From: Bernardetia sp. | Lineage (GTDB): Bacteria; Bacteroidota; Bacteroidia; Cytophagales; Bernardetiaceae | Direction of reading: 5' to 3' | Assembly (NCBI RefSeq): GCF_020630935.1 | Contig: NZ_JAHDIG010000018.1 | Coordinates: 1-64,000 of the forward strand | Length of the DNA: 64,000 bases | Part shown: piece after piece, positions 50,770 to 60,428 of the stretch | Layout: each line of letters opens with the position of its first letter | Numbering within the stretch: the stretch's first letter is position 1 | The notes under the pieces: generated by a model | The model's database searches: none | Seen by the model: only the letters and a program-made list of their open reading frames with translations | What the model was told of the DNA's origin: nothing | Program-made: the position numbers and the translations under genes

Positions 50770-53064
50770 ATGCCGTATTGTTTTTCAACATTTTTTTTAG
50801 AAAAGTCTAGTAAAATTGCTCTTTGTTTATTCTTACTGGCTTTGGTGGCTTTTCCTACTTTTTCTTGGGCATCTTCACCACTAGACACCACCTTAGTTAT
50901 TGAAAAAGATATTTATCCAAAAATAACAAACAAACAAGAACGTCTGATTGAGGGAAAAAAATATACTTTTGCCACCATTAATGGGCGCAAAGGAATGGTT
51001 GCTCTTTCAGGAAACTTTTTAAGTGAGATGGCTCGTGCTGCTGGTATAGAAGTAGGCGATTTTTTAGACTGGAATGATATGAAGCCCACTGATGCCATCA
51101 AAACTGGACAAGTATATTATCTTGAAGACAAAGGAAAAAGAGCTGAAGATGTAGCCACACACGTACTTTTGCAAGACGAAACACTTTGGGACGTTTCTCA
51201 AAAATATGCTATGCAATATAAATATTTATTGAAATACAATCGTTTGGATGAAGACGATAAAGTAAAAGTAGGGCGAGTGCTTTGGATTCAGACCAAACGA
51301 CCAAAAAAAGTGCCTGTTGAGGTCAGAGATGTTACCCCTATTGTAGCCAATTTTGAGGAAGATGATACAGAAACAGCAGCCGACCCAGAGCTTATGGCAG
51401 AATGGGAAGAACTCAAAAAAACTGAGCTTGCTGGAATAGACGATAATAAGGAAGACAAAACTACCTCTACTACTACTATTACTAAAGATGAGACTAAAAA
51501 AACAGACTCTGACGATGCTCCACAGCAAGGTTCTTTTGAAGAGTTTGAAAGCGAGACTGATAAAGAAGGCGTAGTTATAACAGAAAAGACTGATGATAAA
51601 AAAGAAGAAAAAACAGCCTCCAATGTGGTAAAATATCATACAGTAGCAGAAGCAGAAAGTCTTTACGATGTTTCTAAAAAATACAATGTCGTGATGTCAA
51701 AATTGAAAGAGTGGAATAATTTAGCAGACTACACCGTTTATACAGGACAAAAACTTATTGTCAGTCAGCCAGATTTGAGCAATGAAGATAAAGTATATAA
51801 TGGAAGTTTGGTTACTGAAAAACCAGAAAAAAATAATACATCTTCTGAAAAGAAAGTAGTAGTAAAACAAAATACAGATGGTAACTTTGTTACCTTTATA
51901 GATTCTTCTGGTGTGCTTTTACCAACCCCTCAAGAAGATTTCCGTCCTGTTCAACCCACTATTTTAGATATAAAAAATGCAGATTATCATATCGTTGAAA
52001 AAGATGAAACACTTTGGTCTATTGCAAGAAAATACAACTTGAGTCCGAAAAAACTAATTCTTTGGAATGGATTTGTTACTGGAGATAATATTGATGTGGG
52101 AGATAAAATTGTCTTGAAAGAAAGCCTAGCACTTCCAGAAGGCTCAAGAAAAGAAGTAGAACAAAATTCTGGTTCATCTTCTACCAACAATACAAATACA
52201 GAAGGAAATACACAGTTTAAAGACCCAACACTCATAGACCCAGCTATTAGTAATGGTGTAGCTGATAGTGATAATTCTAGCCAAAGCAAAACAGATGCTT
52301 CAACTCTTAGTAGAGAAGATATTATTCAAGCAGGAGGAAATCCTGATAATGTTGGAAAAGAAGGTTATGATGAAATAGGAGTTCCCATTGCTGGCTATGA
52401 TTTTTCTAACAACAAAGGTAACAAAGTAGATACAATGAAGACAAAAGTTGTAGAAACAGAAACCAAAGCAGAAATCTATGTCGTCAAGCCACAAGATGTA
52501 TTGGGAAGAATTGCTCAAAAATACAGTACAACAACAAAGGAGCTACTGGAGTGGAATCCTAAACTACCAAAAACAGGAGCAATTAGGGTAGGAGATACAC
52601 TTTTTGTATCTCCACCAAAGACAACACAAACTGTTACAGAAGAAACAAGTACACAACAGACAGCTACTGTCTATCCAGTAGAATACTATGGAGCAGGTTT
52701 TCATGCCGTACAGCCAAATGAAAACATCTATACCTTAGGAGACAAATACGGAATTCCAATAGCTCGCCTTATAGAATGGAATAACTTAGACAAAAACACA
52801 ATAGACCTTCCTGTGGGAATGAAAATGATTGTCAATGAAGGTGTTTTGAAAATGGGAAGTGGTGGTAGCACTGCTCAAAATAGTGAAACTCAACAAACTG
52901 AAACAGTACAAATGAGCTATGTACATCACGTAGTAGAGAAGGGCGAAACACTTTTTTCCATTGCTAGAAAATACAACCTTTCTACAGCTCAAGTCAGAGA
53001 GTGGAACAATCGCCAAGGAGATTTGGTCTATGAAGGAGAAAAACTCATTGTAGGAATAAAATAA
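50770..53064 (+). CDS. Protein with six LysM domains
   Basis: A 764-residue exported protein. A hydrophobic signal (about 15-35) is followed by LysM units at about 130-175 (HVLLQDETLWDVSQKYAMQYKYLLKYN), 295-335, 402-447 (YHIVEKDETLWSIARKYNLSPKKLILWN), 563-608, 640-690 (GFHAVQPNENIYTLGDKYG) and 715-763, joined by acidic, Ser/Thr/Asn-rich linkers. LysM binds peptidoglycan or chitin-like sugars. No catalytic domain is visible, so it is more likely a wall-binding scaffold than an enzyme. The last unit sits at the very C-terminus. A strong terminator follows. Confidence 0.9.
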   Translation: MPYCFSTFFLEKSSKIALCLFLLALVAFPTFSWASSPLDTTLVIEKDIYPKITNKQERLIEGKKYTFATINGRKGMVALSGNFLSEMARAAGIEVGDFLDWNDMKPTDAIKTGQVYYLEDKGKRAEDVATHVLLQDETLWDVSQKYAMQYKYLLKYNRLDEDDKVKVGRVLWIQTKRPKKVPVEVRDVTPIVANFEEDDTETAADPELMAEWEELKKTELAGIDDNKEDKTTSTTTITKDETKKTDSDDAPQQGSFEEFESETDKEGVVITEKTDDKKEEKTASNVVKYHTVAEAESLYDVSKKYNVVMSKLKEWNNLADYTVYTGQKLIVSQPDLSNEDKVYNGSLVTEKPEKNNTSSEKKVVVKQNTDGNFVTFIDSSGVLLPTPQEDFRPVQPTILDIKNADYHIVEKDETLWSIARKYNLSPKKLILWNGFVTGDNIDVGDKIVLKESLALPEGSRKEVEQNSGSSSTNNTNTEGNTQFKDPTLIDPAISNGVADSDNSSQSKTDASTLSREDIIQAGGNPDNVGKEGYDEIGVPIAGYDFSNNKGNKVDTMKTKVVETETKAEIYVVKPQDVLGRIAQKYSTTTKELLEWNPKLPKTGAIRVGDTLFVSPPKTTQTVTEETSTQQTATVYPVEYYGAGFHAVQPNENIYTLGDKYGIPIARLIEWNNLDKNTIDLPVGMKMIVNEGVLKMGSGGSTAQNSETQQTETVQMSYVHHVVEKGETLFSIARKYNLSTAQVREWNNRQGDLVYEGEKLIVGIK

Positions 53065-53082
53065 ACTTTTTAAATTCTTTAT

Positions 53083-53114
53083 AAAAAAAGCCTTCAAAAA
53101 ATGAAGGCTTTTTT
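53083..53114. terminator. Bidirectional terminator between the LysM and SH3-like genes
   Basis: AAAAAAGCCTTCA, a 5-base A loop, and TGAAGGCTTTTTT (53084-53114), between two convergent genes. Confidence 0.92.
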
Positions 53115-53119
53115 ATGTG

Positions 53120-53902
53120 TTACTCTTGTTGTAACCAATGAAACTTTCCATCTTTCCAAAAGATAAAACCTCCTCCACAAGATTCAAGAGCGTGGACATA
53201 AATTGCATCATACTCTAACTTAACTCTTTCTTTTTTAGGCACTTCTTCAAAAGCTCTAAAACCGTCTTCATAATTTGACCAAAGAGTTTCTTGACTTTCC
53301 ACTTTTAAAAATTCGCCTACCCAATTGTAGCTTTTCATATCAAAAGATGTATTCTTATTTTCTAAGAATATCACTTCAGAGGTATTATTTTCTTTGTGGT
53401 TTAAAAAAGCAATTCGTTTATTTTTTTCTAAATCTTCTAGTAACAAAACTCTATCTGAAATACCGTCGCCGAAAAAGTCTCCTTGCAAACAAAAAACGCT
53501 GTTCTGAACATTTATTTTGTATTTTTCTATATCTATTTCATTCTTCATTTGCTCTGTTAGTAAACTCACAAAATCACTTTCCTTCTTCAAAAAACCACTA
53601 AACACATATCCTTTGATTATACGTGAAGGCAGGCTTATCGATGCATTGGAAACTGGGGTTACCTCTACCCAAGTCCACACGCCATTTATTGTCTTCCCTG
53701 TTTCCATGATAGAATATGACTTATCTGTATTTTTTATCTTCTTTATACGTGTACCAAACTCAAACTTGCCTATTACTCTTGCAGAGTCGCTTGGAAATTT
53801 TCGAATTAACAAACCATTTGGAGCAGAAACAAAATAGTCTTGACTGGCAAAACAGAAATTTAAAGCAAAAAAAGACAAGATAAAAAAGAAAATAGTTTTC
53901 AT
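53120..53902 (-). CDS. Exported protein with bacterial SH3-like domain
   Basis: A 260-residue protein with a signal peptide (MKTIFFFILSFFALNFCFA). The first domain (about 22-95; DYFVSAPNGLLIRKFPSDSARVIGKFEFGTRIKKI) has the strand pattern of bacterial SH3 domains that follow signal peptides and often bind cell-wall peptides. The rest (about 100-260) is mixed alpha/beta, unrecognised; DFFGDGISDRVLLLEDLEKN resembles a calcium-binding or FG-GAP-like loop. Function unknown. Confidence 0.72.
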   Translation of the reverse strand: MKTIFFFILSFFALNFCFASQDYFVSAPNGLLIRKFPSDSARVIGKFEFGTRIKKIKNTDKSYSIMETGKTINGVWTWVEVTPVSNASISLPSRIIKGYVFSGFLKKESDFVSLLTEQMKNEIDIEKYKINVQNSVFCLQGDFFGDGISDRVLLLEDLEKNKRIAFLNHKENNTSEVIFLENKNTSFDMKSYNWVGEFLKVESQETLWSNYEDGFRAFEEVPKKERVKLEYDAIYVHALESCGGGFIFWKDGKFHWLQQE

Positions 53903-53968
53903 TATGAAATAAAAGTAAATTTGAAATTTGATTTTAAAAAAATTGTAGAATACTGTCCAAAAAATTTG

Positions 53969-53976
53969 TATTTTTG
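53969..53976 (+). promoter_or_regulatory. Candidate -7 box for lysS
   Basis: TATTTTTG fits TAnnTTTG, 98 bases before the lysS ATG. A TTG at 53943-53945 is a possible upstream element but its spacing (23) is long. Confidence 0.35.
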
Positions 53977-54073
53977 AAACTTATTTTCAAAATAAGACTT
54001 TTTCAACTATCTATCAAAATATAAACTAGAGACTTTAAGAGTTTCTAAAAACCTTGAGTTTTAAAGGAAAAAT

Positions 54074-55831
54074 ATGCAACCATTACTTAGCGAACAAGAA
54101 ATTCTGCGCCGTCAGAAAAGAGAACAACTCATTCAATTAGGAATAGAGCCTTATCCTGCTGCACTTTATGACTACACTCATACAGCCAAACAGATAAAAG
54201 ACACTTTTCCAGAAGACAAACCAGAAGGAGAAGAAAACTTTGATGACTATAAAGAAATTTCTATTGCAGGTCGCTTAATGACACACCGTGTACAAGGTTC
54301 GGCAGCATTTGCAGATATTGAAGATAGTACAGGACGTTTGCAAGTATATTTTCGTAGAGATGATATTTGTCCAGATGAAGACAAGACTATGTATAATACA
54401 GTCTTCAAAAAACTTTTAGATATTGGAGATATTATTGGTGTAAAAGGATATATTTTTCGCACAAATGTAGGCGAAATTACACTCCACGCTACTGAATTTA
54501 CCGTCTTGACAAAATCTCTTCATCCATTGCCTGTTGTAAGACGAGTAGAAAATGAAGATGGTACTGTTAAAACATACGATGCTTTTACAAATCCAGAACA
54601 GCGTTATCGTCAGCGTTATGTAGATATGATTGTAAATCCAGAAGTAAGAGACGTTTTCAAAAAACGTTCTCAACTTATGGGCGTAATGCGTGAATATCTG
54701 AATGATAAAGGATATTTGGAAGTAGAAACACCAATTTTACAGCCTATTTATGGTGGGGCAGCAGCTCGTCCGTTCAAAACACATCACAATACGCTAGATA
54801 TGACACTTTATTTGCGTATTGCCAATGAGCTATACCTTAAAAGATTAATTGTAGGTGGTTATGACGGAGTATATGAGTTTGCAAAAGACTTCAGAAATGA
54901 AGGAATGAGCCGTTTTCATAATCCAGAATTTACTCAAATTGAACTCTATGTAGCGTACAAAGACTATGAGTGGATGATGAATTTGGTAGAAGAAATGGTA
55001 GAAAAAGTTGCTCTCAAACTTCACAATTCAACAGAAGTACAAGTAGGAGAAAATAAAATCAATTTTGCTCGTCCGTGGAAACGCTACACGATGTATGAAG
55101 CTATCGAACACTTCACTGGTGTTGATATTTCTGAAATGAATGAAGAGGAAATGCGTAAGGCTGCCCTTCAACTTGGTGTTGAGATAGACGACACGATGGG
55201 AAGAGGAAAACTTATCGACGAGATTTTTGGAGAGCATTGTGAGCCAAAACTTATCCAACCAACATTTATTACAGATTATCCTGTAGAAATGTCGCCACTT
55301 GCTAAAAAGCATAGAGACAAAGAAGGTTTGGTAGAGCGTTTTGAGGCAATTTGTAATGGAAAAGAAATTTGTAATGCCTTCTCTGAACTCAACGACCCTA
55401 TCGACCAAAGAAAACGTTTTGAAGAACAGTTAGAACTTGGCAAGCGTGGCGATGAGGAAGCGATGGTATTAGATGAAGATTTCCTAAACGCACTTGAATA
55501 TGGAATGCCTCCAACAGCAGGACTAGGAATAGGCATTGACCGTCTTTCTATGATTATGACGAATCAAGATTCTATTCAAGATGTATTGTTCTTTCCTCAG
55601 ATGCGTCCGAAAAAACAACCAAAATATGCTTCTGAACAAGATTATGAAGAATTAGGTATTCGTTCGGAGCTTATTCCAATCATTCAAAAACTAGGTTTCC
55701 TTACTATTGAAGGCTTAAAAGAAGCTATTCCATCAAAACTTTTCAATGATATGTGTGGAATGCGCAAGAAGATGAAACTAAAAGAAGTAAAAAATCCAAC
55801 GAAAGAAGAAGTGGAAGGTTGGTTGAAATAA
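54074..55831 (+). CDS. lysS: Lysyl-tRNA synthetase, class II
   Basis: A 585-residue enzyme. The N-terminal OB-fold anticodon-binding domain (about 50-170) carries [32 protein letters not shown]. Catalytic motif 1 contains [15 protein letters not shown] (shifted by one in wording: [10 protein letters not shown]), motif 2 [22 protein letters not shown] (about 274-296), and motif 3 [15 protein letters not shown] (about 481-495). It charges tRNA-Lys. It is longer than the usual 500 residues owing to a C-terminal extension (about 515-585), a normal trait in Bacteroidota. Single gene with its own terminator. Confidence 0.97.
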   Translation: MQPLLSEQEILRRQKREQLIQLGIEPYPAALYDYTHTAKQIKDTFPEDKPEGEENFDDYKEISIAGRLMTHRVQGSAAFADIEDSTGRLQVYFRRDDICPDEDKTMYNTVFKKLLDIGDIIGVKGYIFRTNVGEITLHATEFTVLTKSLHPLPVVRRVENEDGTVKTYDAFTNPEQRYRQRYVDMIVNPEVRDVFKKRSQLMGVMREYLNDKGYLEVETPILQPIYGGAAARPFKTHHNTLDMTLYLRIANELYLKRLIVGGYDGVYEFAKDFRNEGMSRFHNPEFTQIELYVAYKDYEWMMNLVEEMVEKVALKLHNSTEVQVGENKINFARPWKRYTMYEAIEHFTGVDISEMNEEEMRKAALQLGVEIDDTMGRGKLIDEIFGEHCEPKLIQPTFITDYPVEMSPLAKKHRDKEGLVERFEAICNGKEICNAFSELNDPIDQRKRFEEQLELGKRGDEEAMVLDEDFLNALEYGMPPTAGLGIGIDRLSMIMTNQDSIQDVLFFPQMRPKKQPKYASEQDYEELGIRSELIPIIQKLGFLTIEGLKEAIPSKLFNDMCGMRKKMKLKEVKNPTKEEVEGWLK

Positions 55832-55844
55832 TGAGTAAGTTATC

Positions 55845-55862
55845 GTCGGTGGAGACACCGAC
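55845..55862. repeat. Small hairpin repeat, copy 2 (GAGA loop)
   Basis: GTCGGTG (55845-55851), loop GAGA, CACCGAC (55856-55862), followed by AATGGC. Same framework as 46556-46582. Confidence 0.6.
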
Positions 55863-55884
55863 AATGGCAGAATAAAAATATGTG

Positions 55885-55910
55885 TAGGTCAAAGGCTAGC
55901 CTTTGACCTA
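55885..55910 (+). terminator. Rho-independent terminator of lysS
   Basis: A perfect 26-base palindrome with arms TAGGTCAAAGGCT and AGCCTTTGACCTA, followed by TTTTTAT. Confidence 0.88.
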
Positions 55911-56000
55911 TTTTTATAAAACCTCCCCTCCAAATACTGTAATTTTTTATCTTATCTAACTACCTATTGAAATAAAGTCTAAAAAATCATTTACGTAGTT

Positions 56001-56486
56001 ATGTTATTTTATAAAAAATTTATTCTCAGTTTTATTTTTGTCGTCTTTTTAGGAAGTACTGTCATAGCACAAAGCCCAATAGATTCACTTTCAGAAACAG
56101 ATAAAGAAGTAATTTTACCTATCGAACAACTTTTTGAAGGAATGCTAAAAGGCGATAGTAGCCTTATCCGACAAGCATTTTATGAAAATGCAAATCTCAA
56201 AACGGTTATTAAAGACAAAAATGACAACATAGTTTTGAGAGTAGATTCTTTAGAAAACTTACTAAACGCTGTAGCTACTCCTCACGAAAAACCGTACAGA
56301 GAAAAAATATTGAGCTATGAAATTAAGACAGATGAAAACTTAGCACAGGTTTGGACACCCTACAAATTTTACGTAGGCGAAACATTTAGCCATTGTGGAG
56401 CAAATGCGTTTCACCTAATAAAAACAAAAGAGGGTTGGAAAATTATAAGTATCACAGATACTCGCCATAGAGAAGGGTGTGAATAG
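56001..56486 (+). CDS. Exported NTF2-like (SnoaL/DUF4440-type) protein
   Basis: A 161-residue protein with a signal peptide (LSFIFVVFLGSTVIA, cleaved near residue 23). The mature domain (about 35-158) shows the cone-shaped NTF2-like pattern: IEQLFEGMLKGDSSLIRQAFYENANLKTV, then SLENLLNAV and the end NAFHLIKTKEGWKIISITDTRHREGC. Members are small-molecule-binding or lumazine-like proteins of varied roles. No active-site residues can be assigned. Single gene, convergent with obgE. Confidence 0.8.
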   Translation: MLFYKKFILSFIFVVFLGSTVIAQSPIDSLSETDKEVILPIEQLFEGMLKGDSSLIRQAFYENANLKTVIKDKNDNIVLRVDSLENLLNAVATPHEKPYREKILSYEIKTDENLAQVWTPYKFYVGETFSHCGANAFHLIKTKEGWKIISITDTRHREGCE

Positions 56487-56498
56487 AATATTAAGACA

Positions 56499-57491
56499 CT
56501 ACCTTTGCAAATTCTCCCAAATTTTATCTTTCAATATATCTAAATTAGCCTGTGTAACTGCTGAGATAAAAAGGTGAGGAATGTCTTTTGGCAAATCAGG
56601 TTCTAGCATAGACTTTAACTCATCGTCTATCAAATCCATTTTTGAAATAGCTAAAAAGCGTTTTTTATCTAACAATTCTGGATTGTATTTTTCTAGCTCA
56701 CCTACCAAAATATCATACTCTTCTTTGATATTTTTTGCATCTGCCGAAATGACAAACAAAAGCATAGAATTTCTCTCAATATGTCTCAAAAAACGCACTC
56801 CTAAGCCTTTTCCTTCTGCTGCTCCTTCAATAATCCCTGGAATATCTGCTACCACAAACGAACGGTGGTCTCGGTAAGGAACTACTCCCAAATTAGGAAC
56901 AAGCGTAGTAAAAGCATAATTTGCAATTTTTGGCTTGGCTGCCGAAATCACAGAAAGCAGTGTTGATTTTCCTGCATTTGGAAAGCCTACCAAACCCACA
57001 TCTGCCAAAACCTTTAGTTCTAGCGTAAACCAACCTTCTGTAAAAGGCTCTCCTGGTTGAGAATATTCAGGAGCTTGATTGATAGAATTGCGAAAATGAA
57101 AATTGCCTAAACCTCCTCGTCCTCCGTGTAGAATGATAACTTCTTGTCCGTCTTCCAATACTTCGGCTACTTTTTCTCCTGTTTCGGCATCTTTTACAAC
57201 TGTTCCCAACGGAACTTCTAAAATAGTGTCTTCGCCTTGTTTTCCATAACTTTTCTGTCCACTTCCGTTTTCTCCATCTTGTGCAAAAACGTGTTTTTGG
57301 TAGCGCAAATGTAGAAGTGTCCAAAGTTGAGCATTAGCACGAAGAATAATATGACCTCCACGTCCACCATCTCCACCATCAGGACCTCCTAGTGGAACGT
57401 GTTTTTCTCTGCGAAAATGTGTAGAACCAGCACCACCTTTGCCAGAACGAAGAAATAATTTTACGTAATCTATGAAGTTAGGAGAATCCAA
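56499..57491 (-). CDS. obgE: GTPase ObgE
   Basis: A 330-residue protein. The glycine-rich Obg domain (about 1-160; [25 protein letters not shown]) precedes the G domain: P-loop [12 protein letters not shown] (about 170-181), [11 protein letters not shown] (switch), [16 protein letters not shown] (G3) and SKMDL (G4). It takes part in ribosome 50S assembly and the stringent response. The family's C-terminal extension is missing, as in many Bacteroidota. Its promoter box TATCTTTG (57577-57570) lies 79 bases upstream, beyond a degenerate heptamer repeat. Confidence 0.96.
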   Translation of the reverse strand: MDSPNFIDYVKLFLRSGKGGAGSTHFRREKHVPLGGPDGGDGGRGGHIILRANAQLWTLLHLRYQKHVFAQDGENGSGQKSYGKQGEDTILEVPLGTVVKDAETGEKVAEVLEDGQEVIILHGGRGGLGNFHFRNSINQAPEYSQPGEPFTEGWFTLELKVLADVGLVGFPNAGKSTLLSVISAAKPKIANYAFTTLVPNLGVVPYRDHRSFVVADIPGIIEGAAEGKGLGVRFLRHIERNSMLLFVISADAKNIKEEYDILVGELEKYNPELLDKKRFLAISKMDLIDDELKSMLEPDLPKDIPHLFISAVTQANLDILKDKIWENLQR

Positions 57492-57499
57492 AGTGTTTT

Positions 57500-57550
57500 T
57501 CAGTTAGCAGTTATCATTTAGCAATTACCGATTAAGAGCAATCAGTAAGC
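57500..57550. repeat. Degenerate TCAGTAA-type repeat before obgE
   Basis: CAGTTAGCAGTTATCATTTA followed by GCAATTACCG and ATCAGTAAGC: degenerate heptamers of the family described at 3591, in the leader of obgE, between its promoter and start codon. Confidence 0.55.
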
Positions 57551-57569
57551 TAGTATTTGTATCAATTTG

Positions 57570-57577
57570 CAAAGATA
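57570..57577 (-). promoter_or_regulatory. Candidate -7 box for obgE
   Basis: CAAAGATA on the + strand reads TATCTTTG on the minus strand, an exact TAnnTTTG match, 79 bases upstream of the start codon. Confidence 0.5.
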
Positions 57578-57754
57578 GGAATTTTTTTAGTTCTGATGCT
57601 AACAAAAGGCATTTACACATTAGTCTATATTTACAAAGCTACTAACGTAATGTCATTACGCTGTTTTTCTATTTTTGGTTTGCTATACGAGACTGAGCTT
57701 CATTTCCAATTAGTTCATTCCAATAGAAGGCAGTAACGACATAAGTGATTTTGG

Positions 57755-57881
57755 TAAGTACTCGGACATATTTAGTTTACACTGTTCTTTATTGTAAAAA
57801 TACTGCGCTGTGTGTCACAGAGCAGAGGTAAAGTTGTCTTACTGTTACATTAAATGTAAATTATTTGTGTCCGACTACTTA
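57755..57881. mobile_element. MITE-like element B (127 bases)
   Basis: Terminal inverted repeats TAAGTACTCGGACA (57755-57768) and TGTCCGACTACTTA (57868-57881), 13 of 14 matching. An internal hairpin CTGCGCTGTG/CACAGAGCAG (57803-57825) shares 19 of 22 bases with the one in element A. No coding capacity. It lies in the 493-base gap between obgE and fcl, which otherwise holds the obgE promoter, a degenerate repeat and the fcl terminator. Confidence 0.65.
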
Positions 57882-57920
57882 TAACTAATGGTTTATATTT
57901 TAGAAACAAGAATTCAAAAC

Positions 57921-57957
57921 AAAAAAATGCTAGACTCTTAATAGAATCTAGCATTTT
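57921..57957 (-). terminator. Rho-independent terminator of fcl
   Basis: AAAATGCTAGA (57924-57934) pairs with TCTAGCATTTT (57947-57957); read on the minus strand it ends in TTTTTTTG. Confidence 0.85.
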
Positions 57958-57984
57958 GAATTATATTTTCTGATAAGTTCAGAA

Positions 57985-59040
57985 TCAAGCAATAATATCT
58001 GTAAGTACATTCTGATACACCTTCTTAACTCCTTCCTCTAATGAAATTTTGTATTTCCAACCTAAAGAAGTGAGTTTATCTACACTCATTAATTTTCTTG
58101 GTGTTCCGTCTGGCTTAGAAGTATCAAAAACAAGTTCACCCTCAAAACCAACTGTTTGCTTGACAAGCAAAGCCAAATCTTTAATGCTCAAATCTTCCCC
58201 TGTACCTATATTTACAAGGCTTGAATCATCATAATTGTGCATTAGATAGATACAGGCTTCTGCCAAGTCATCAGCATGGAGAAATTCTCTTTTTGGAGAA
58301 CCAGTACCCCAAACTTCTACTTCAATATTTTTTCCGTCTTTAGACTTTCGAATACCGTATTTATTCAAGACTTCCAAAATTTCTCCTTCTGAAAGCTCAC
58401 TCATATCTTTTCCTTCCACCAAAAAATGGCGCAGATTATTTCTGATGCCTTCCCAGTTGTTTTGTTCCAAGCATTTTCCTAGATGAAATTTTCGGATAAG
58501 CGCAGGTAAGACGTGAGAATTCATCAAATCATAGTTATCACCTTCTCCATATAGGTTTGTAGGCATTACAGAGATAAAATTGCAATCGTACTGACTTCTA
58601 TACGCTTCGCAAAGTTTTATACCAGCAATTTTTGCAATCGCATACGGCTCATTAGTCGGTTCTAAAAGTCCTGTCAAGAGATATTCTTCTTTGAGAGGCT
58701 GTGGCGCAAGTTTTGGATAGATACACGAAGAACCCAAAAACATGAGTTTTTTTACGTTTGTTCTTCGTGCAGCTTCAATGATATTACATTCCATCATTAA
58801 ATTATCGTAGATAAATTCTCCACGATACGTATTATTTGCCCAAATGCCACCTACTTTAGCTGCTGCCAAAAATACCCAATCTGGTTTTTCTTGCTCAAAA
58901 AAATCATTGACAGCCTGCTGGTTGCGAAGGTCAAGCTCTTTTGAAGTACGAGTAACAAAGTTAGAATACCCCTGCTTTTCAAGTTCCTTTTTGATGGCTG
59001 AACCTACCATTCCACGGTGTCCTGCGATGTATATTTTCAT
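57985..59040 (-). CDS. fcl: GDP-L-fucose synthase
   Basis: A 351-residue SDR-fold enzyme. It starts with the NADP-binding motif [12 protein letters not shown] (about 4-15); the [18 protein letters not shown] segment (about 103-120) and the catalytic YAIAK (about 133-137) match GDP-fucose synthases. A 35-40-residue insertion (about 195-240, [30 protein letters not shown]) makes it longer than the E. coli enzyme; this is seen in part of the family. It turns GDP-4-keto-6-deoxymannose into GDP-L-fucose, following gmd directly upstream. GDP-fucose feeds surface glycans. Confidence 0.95.
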   Translation of the reverse strand: MKIYIAGHRGMVGSAIKKELEKQGYSNFVTRTSKELDLRNQQAVNDFFEQEKPDWVFLAAAKVGGIWANNTYRGEFIYDNLMMECNIIEAARRTNVKKLMFLGSSCIYPKLAPQPLKEEYLLTGLLEPTNEPYAIAKIAGIKLCEAYRSQYDCNFISVMPTNLYGEGDNYDLMNSHVLPALIRKFHLGKCLEQNNWEGIRNNLRHFLVEGKDMSELSEGEILEVLNKYGIRKSKDGKNIEVEVWGTGSPKREFLHADDLAEACIYLMHNYDDSSLVNIGTGEDLSIKDLALLVKQTVGFEGELVFDTSKPDGTPRKLMSVDKLTSLGWKYKISLEEGVKKVYQNVLTDIIA

Positions 59041-59045
59041 TTTAT

Positions 59046-59229
59046 CTTAATGATTAGTGATTAATGTTTAGTGATTAATGTAAATACAATAATAATTAAA
59101 CATCAATCACTTTAAACTTGTGCCAAGAGTAAAGCAATATTATCTGTAAGTTCTGCAAATACAGTAATGTACTAATGAAAATTAACACTGTATTTTACTG
59201 ATTACTGGTAACTGTTTACTGCTAACTGA
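59046..59229. repeat. Repeat-rich gap between gmd and fcl
   Basis: Holds TGATTAGTGATTAATG-type units at 59050-59080 and, at 59196-59229, TTACTGATTACTGG-TAACTG-TTTACTG-CTAACTGA, the heptamer family in right-arm orientation. The two ends are not complementary over a long stretch, and no gene lies between them. Confidence 0.6.
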
Positions 59230-59234
59230 AAAAT

Positions 59235-60347
59235 CTACTCATAATAATTCATCGTTCTATGTCCTCCTTCTTGAAGATATTTATCTTTCTTAAAGAGTTC
59301 TACATCCGAACGAACCATATCTGTAACTAATGCTTTCAAATCATATTTTGGTTTCCAACCCAATTTTTGTTGAGCTTTGGTAGCATCTCCAATGAGTAAA
59401 TCTACTTCTGTTGGACGGAAATAACGAGCATCAACAGCAATTACTTCTGTACCTTCTTCAATCTGATAGTCTGGATTTGAACAAGATTTTACAATGCCTT
59501 TTTCTTCCTCGTTTTCGCCTACAAATTCAAGCTCAATACCCAATTCTCCAAAAGCAAGCCTACAAAAATCTCTTACTGTTGTAGTAATACCCGTAGCAAT
59601 AACAAAATCTTCTGCCTTTTCTTGTTGTAGAATCAAATACATTGCCTCTACATAGTCTTTTGCGTGTCCCCAATCTCGTTTTGCATTTAGGTTTCCTAAA
59701 TACACTTTGTCTTGCAAACCAAGCGCAATTCTTGCCGTAGCACGAGTAATTTTACGAGTTACAAAAGTTTCCCCACGAATTGGGCTTTCGTGGTTGAATA
59801 AAACTCCATTACAAGCATACATTCCGTAGGCTTCTCTATAGTTTACTGTAATCCAAAAACCATACATTTTAGCTACTGCATACGGCGAACGAGGATAAAA
59901 TGGCGTTTTTTCAGATTGTGGAACTTCCTGTACCAAACCATAGAGCTCGGAAGTAGAGGCTTGATAAATACGAGTTTTTTCTGTCAAATTCAAAATACGA
60001 ACTGCTTCCAAAATACGAAGTGTTCCCATTGCATCTACATTAGCAACATATTCAGGCATATCAAAACTTACTTTCACATGCGACATTGCACCCAAGTTAT
60101 AAATTTCGTCTGGCTGAACTTCTTGAATAATGCGAATAAGGTTGGTAGAATCTGTCAAGTCGCCATAATGCAACTTAAAACGATAATTATCAACGTGTGG
60201 GTCTTGATACAGATGGTCAATTCTGTCGGTATTGAAAAGTGAACTTCTGCGTTTGATACCGTGAACTTCGTATCCTTTGTTTAGAAGAAGTTGCGCCATA
60301 TATGCGCCATCTTGTCCAGTGATTCCTGTAATGAGTGCTTTTTTCAT
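59235..60347 (-). CDS. gmd: GDP-mannose 4,6-dehydratase
   Basis: A 370-residue SDR-fold enzyme: NADP motif [17 protein letters not shown] (about 6-22), [18 protein letters not shown], the catalytic STSELYG plus [10 protein letters not shown] (about 130 and 155), and [19 protein letters not shown], all canonical. It makes GDP-4-keto-6-deoxymannose from GDP-mannose. It is upstream of fcl on the same strand, 194 bases apart, so the two give the complete GDP-L-fucose route. Confidence 0.97.
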   Translation of the reverse strand: MKKALITGITGQDGAYMAQLLLNKGYEVHGIKRRSSLFNTDRIDHLYQDPHVDNYRFKLHYGDLTDSTNLIRIIQEVQPDEIYNLGAMSHVKVSFDMPEYVANVDAMGTLRILEAVRILNLTEKTRIYQASTSELYGLVQEVPQSEKTPFYPRSPYAVAKMYGFWITVNYREAYGMYACNGVLFNHESPIRGETFVTRKITRATARIALGLQDKVYLGNLNAKRDWGHAKDYVEAMYLILQQEKAEDFVIATGITTTVRDFCRLAFGELGIELEFVGENEEEKGIVKSCSNPDYQIEEGTEVIAVDARYFRPTEVDLLIGDATKAQQKLGWKPKYDLKALVTDMVRSDVELFKKDKYLQEGGHRTMNYYE

Positions 60348-60390
60348 TCTAAAATGTTAATGTCTTATTTTTTTCAGTTTTGAAGGTTTA

Positions 60391-60398
60391 CAAAAATA
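60391..60398 (-). promoter_or_regulatory. Candidate -7 box for gmd
   Basis: CAAAAATA on the + strand reads TATTTTTG on the minus strand, matching TAnnTTTG, 43 bases before the gmd ATG. Confidence 0.4.
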
Positions 60399-60428
60399 GT
60401 AAAATATTGGTGTTAAGGAGATTTTTTA

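Noticed and set aside
51226-51639. 137-residue open frame antisense to the LysM gene
   Set aside because: Shadow of the acidic linker codons; composition and position give no sign of a real gene.
53903-54073. T-box or riboswitch-like leader for lysS
   Set aside because: No conserved riboswitch core or terminator/antiterminator pair is visible in the leader; only a possible promoter box was found.
57067-57324. 85-residue Arg/Ser-rich frame within obgE
   Set aside because: Out-of-frame reading of a conserved glycine-rich coding region.
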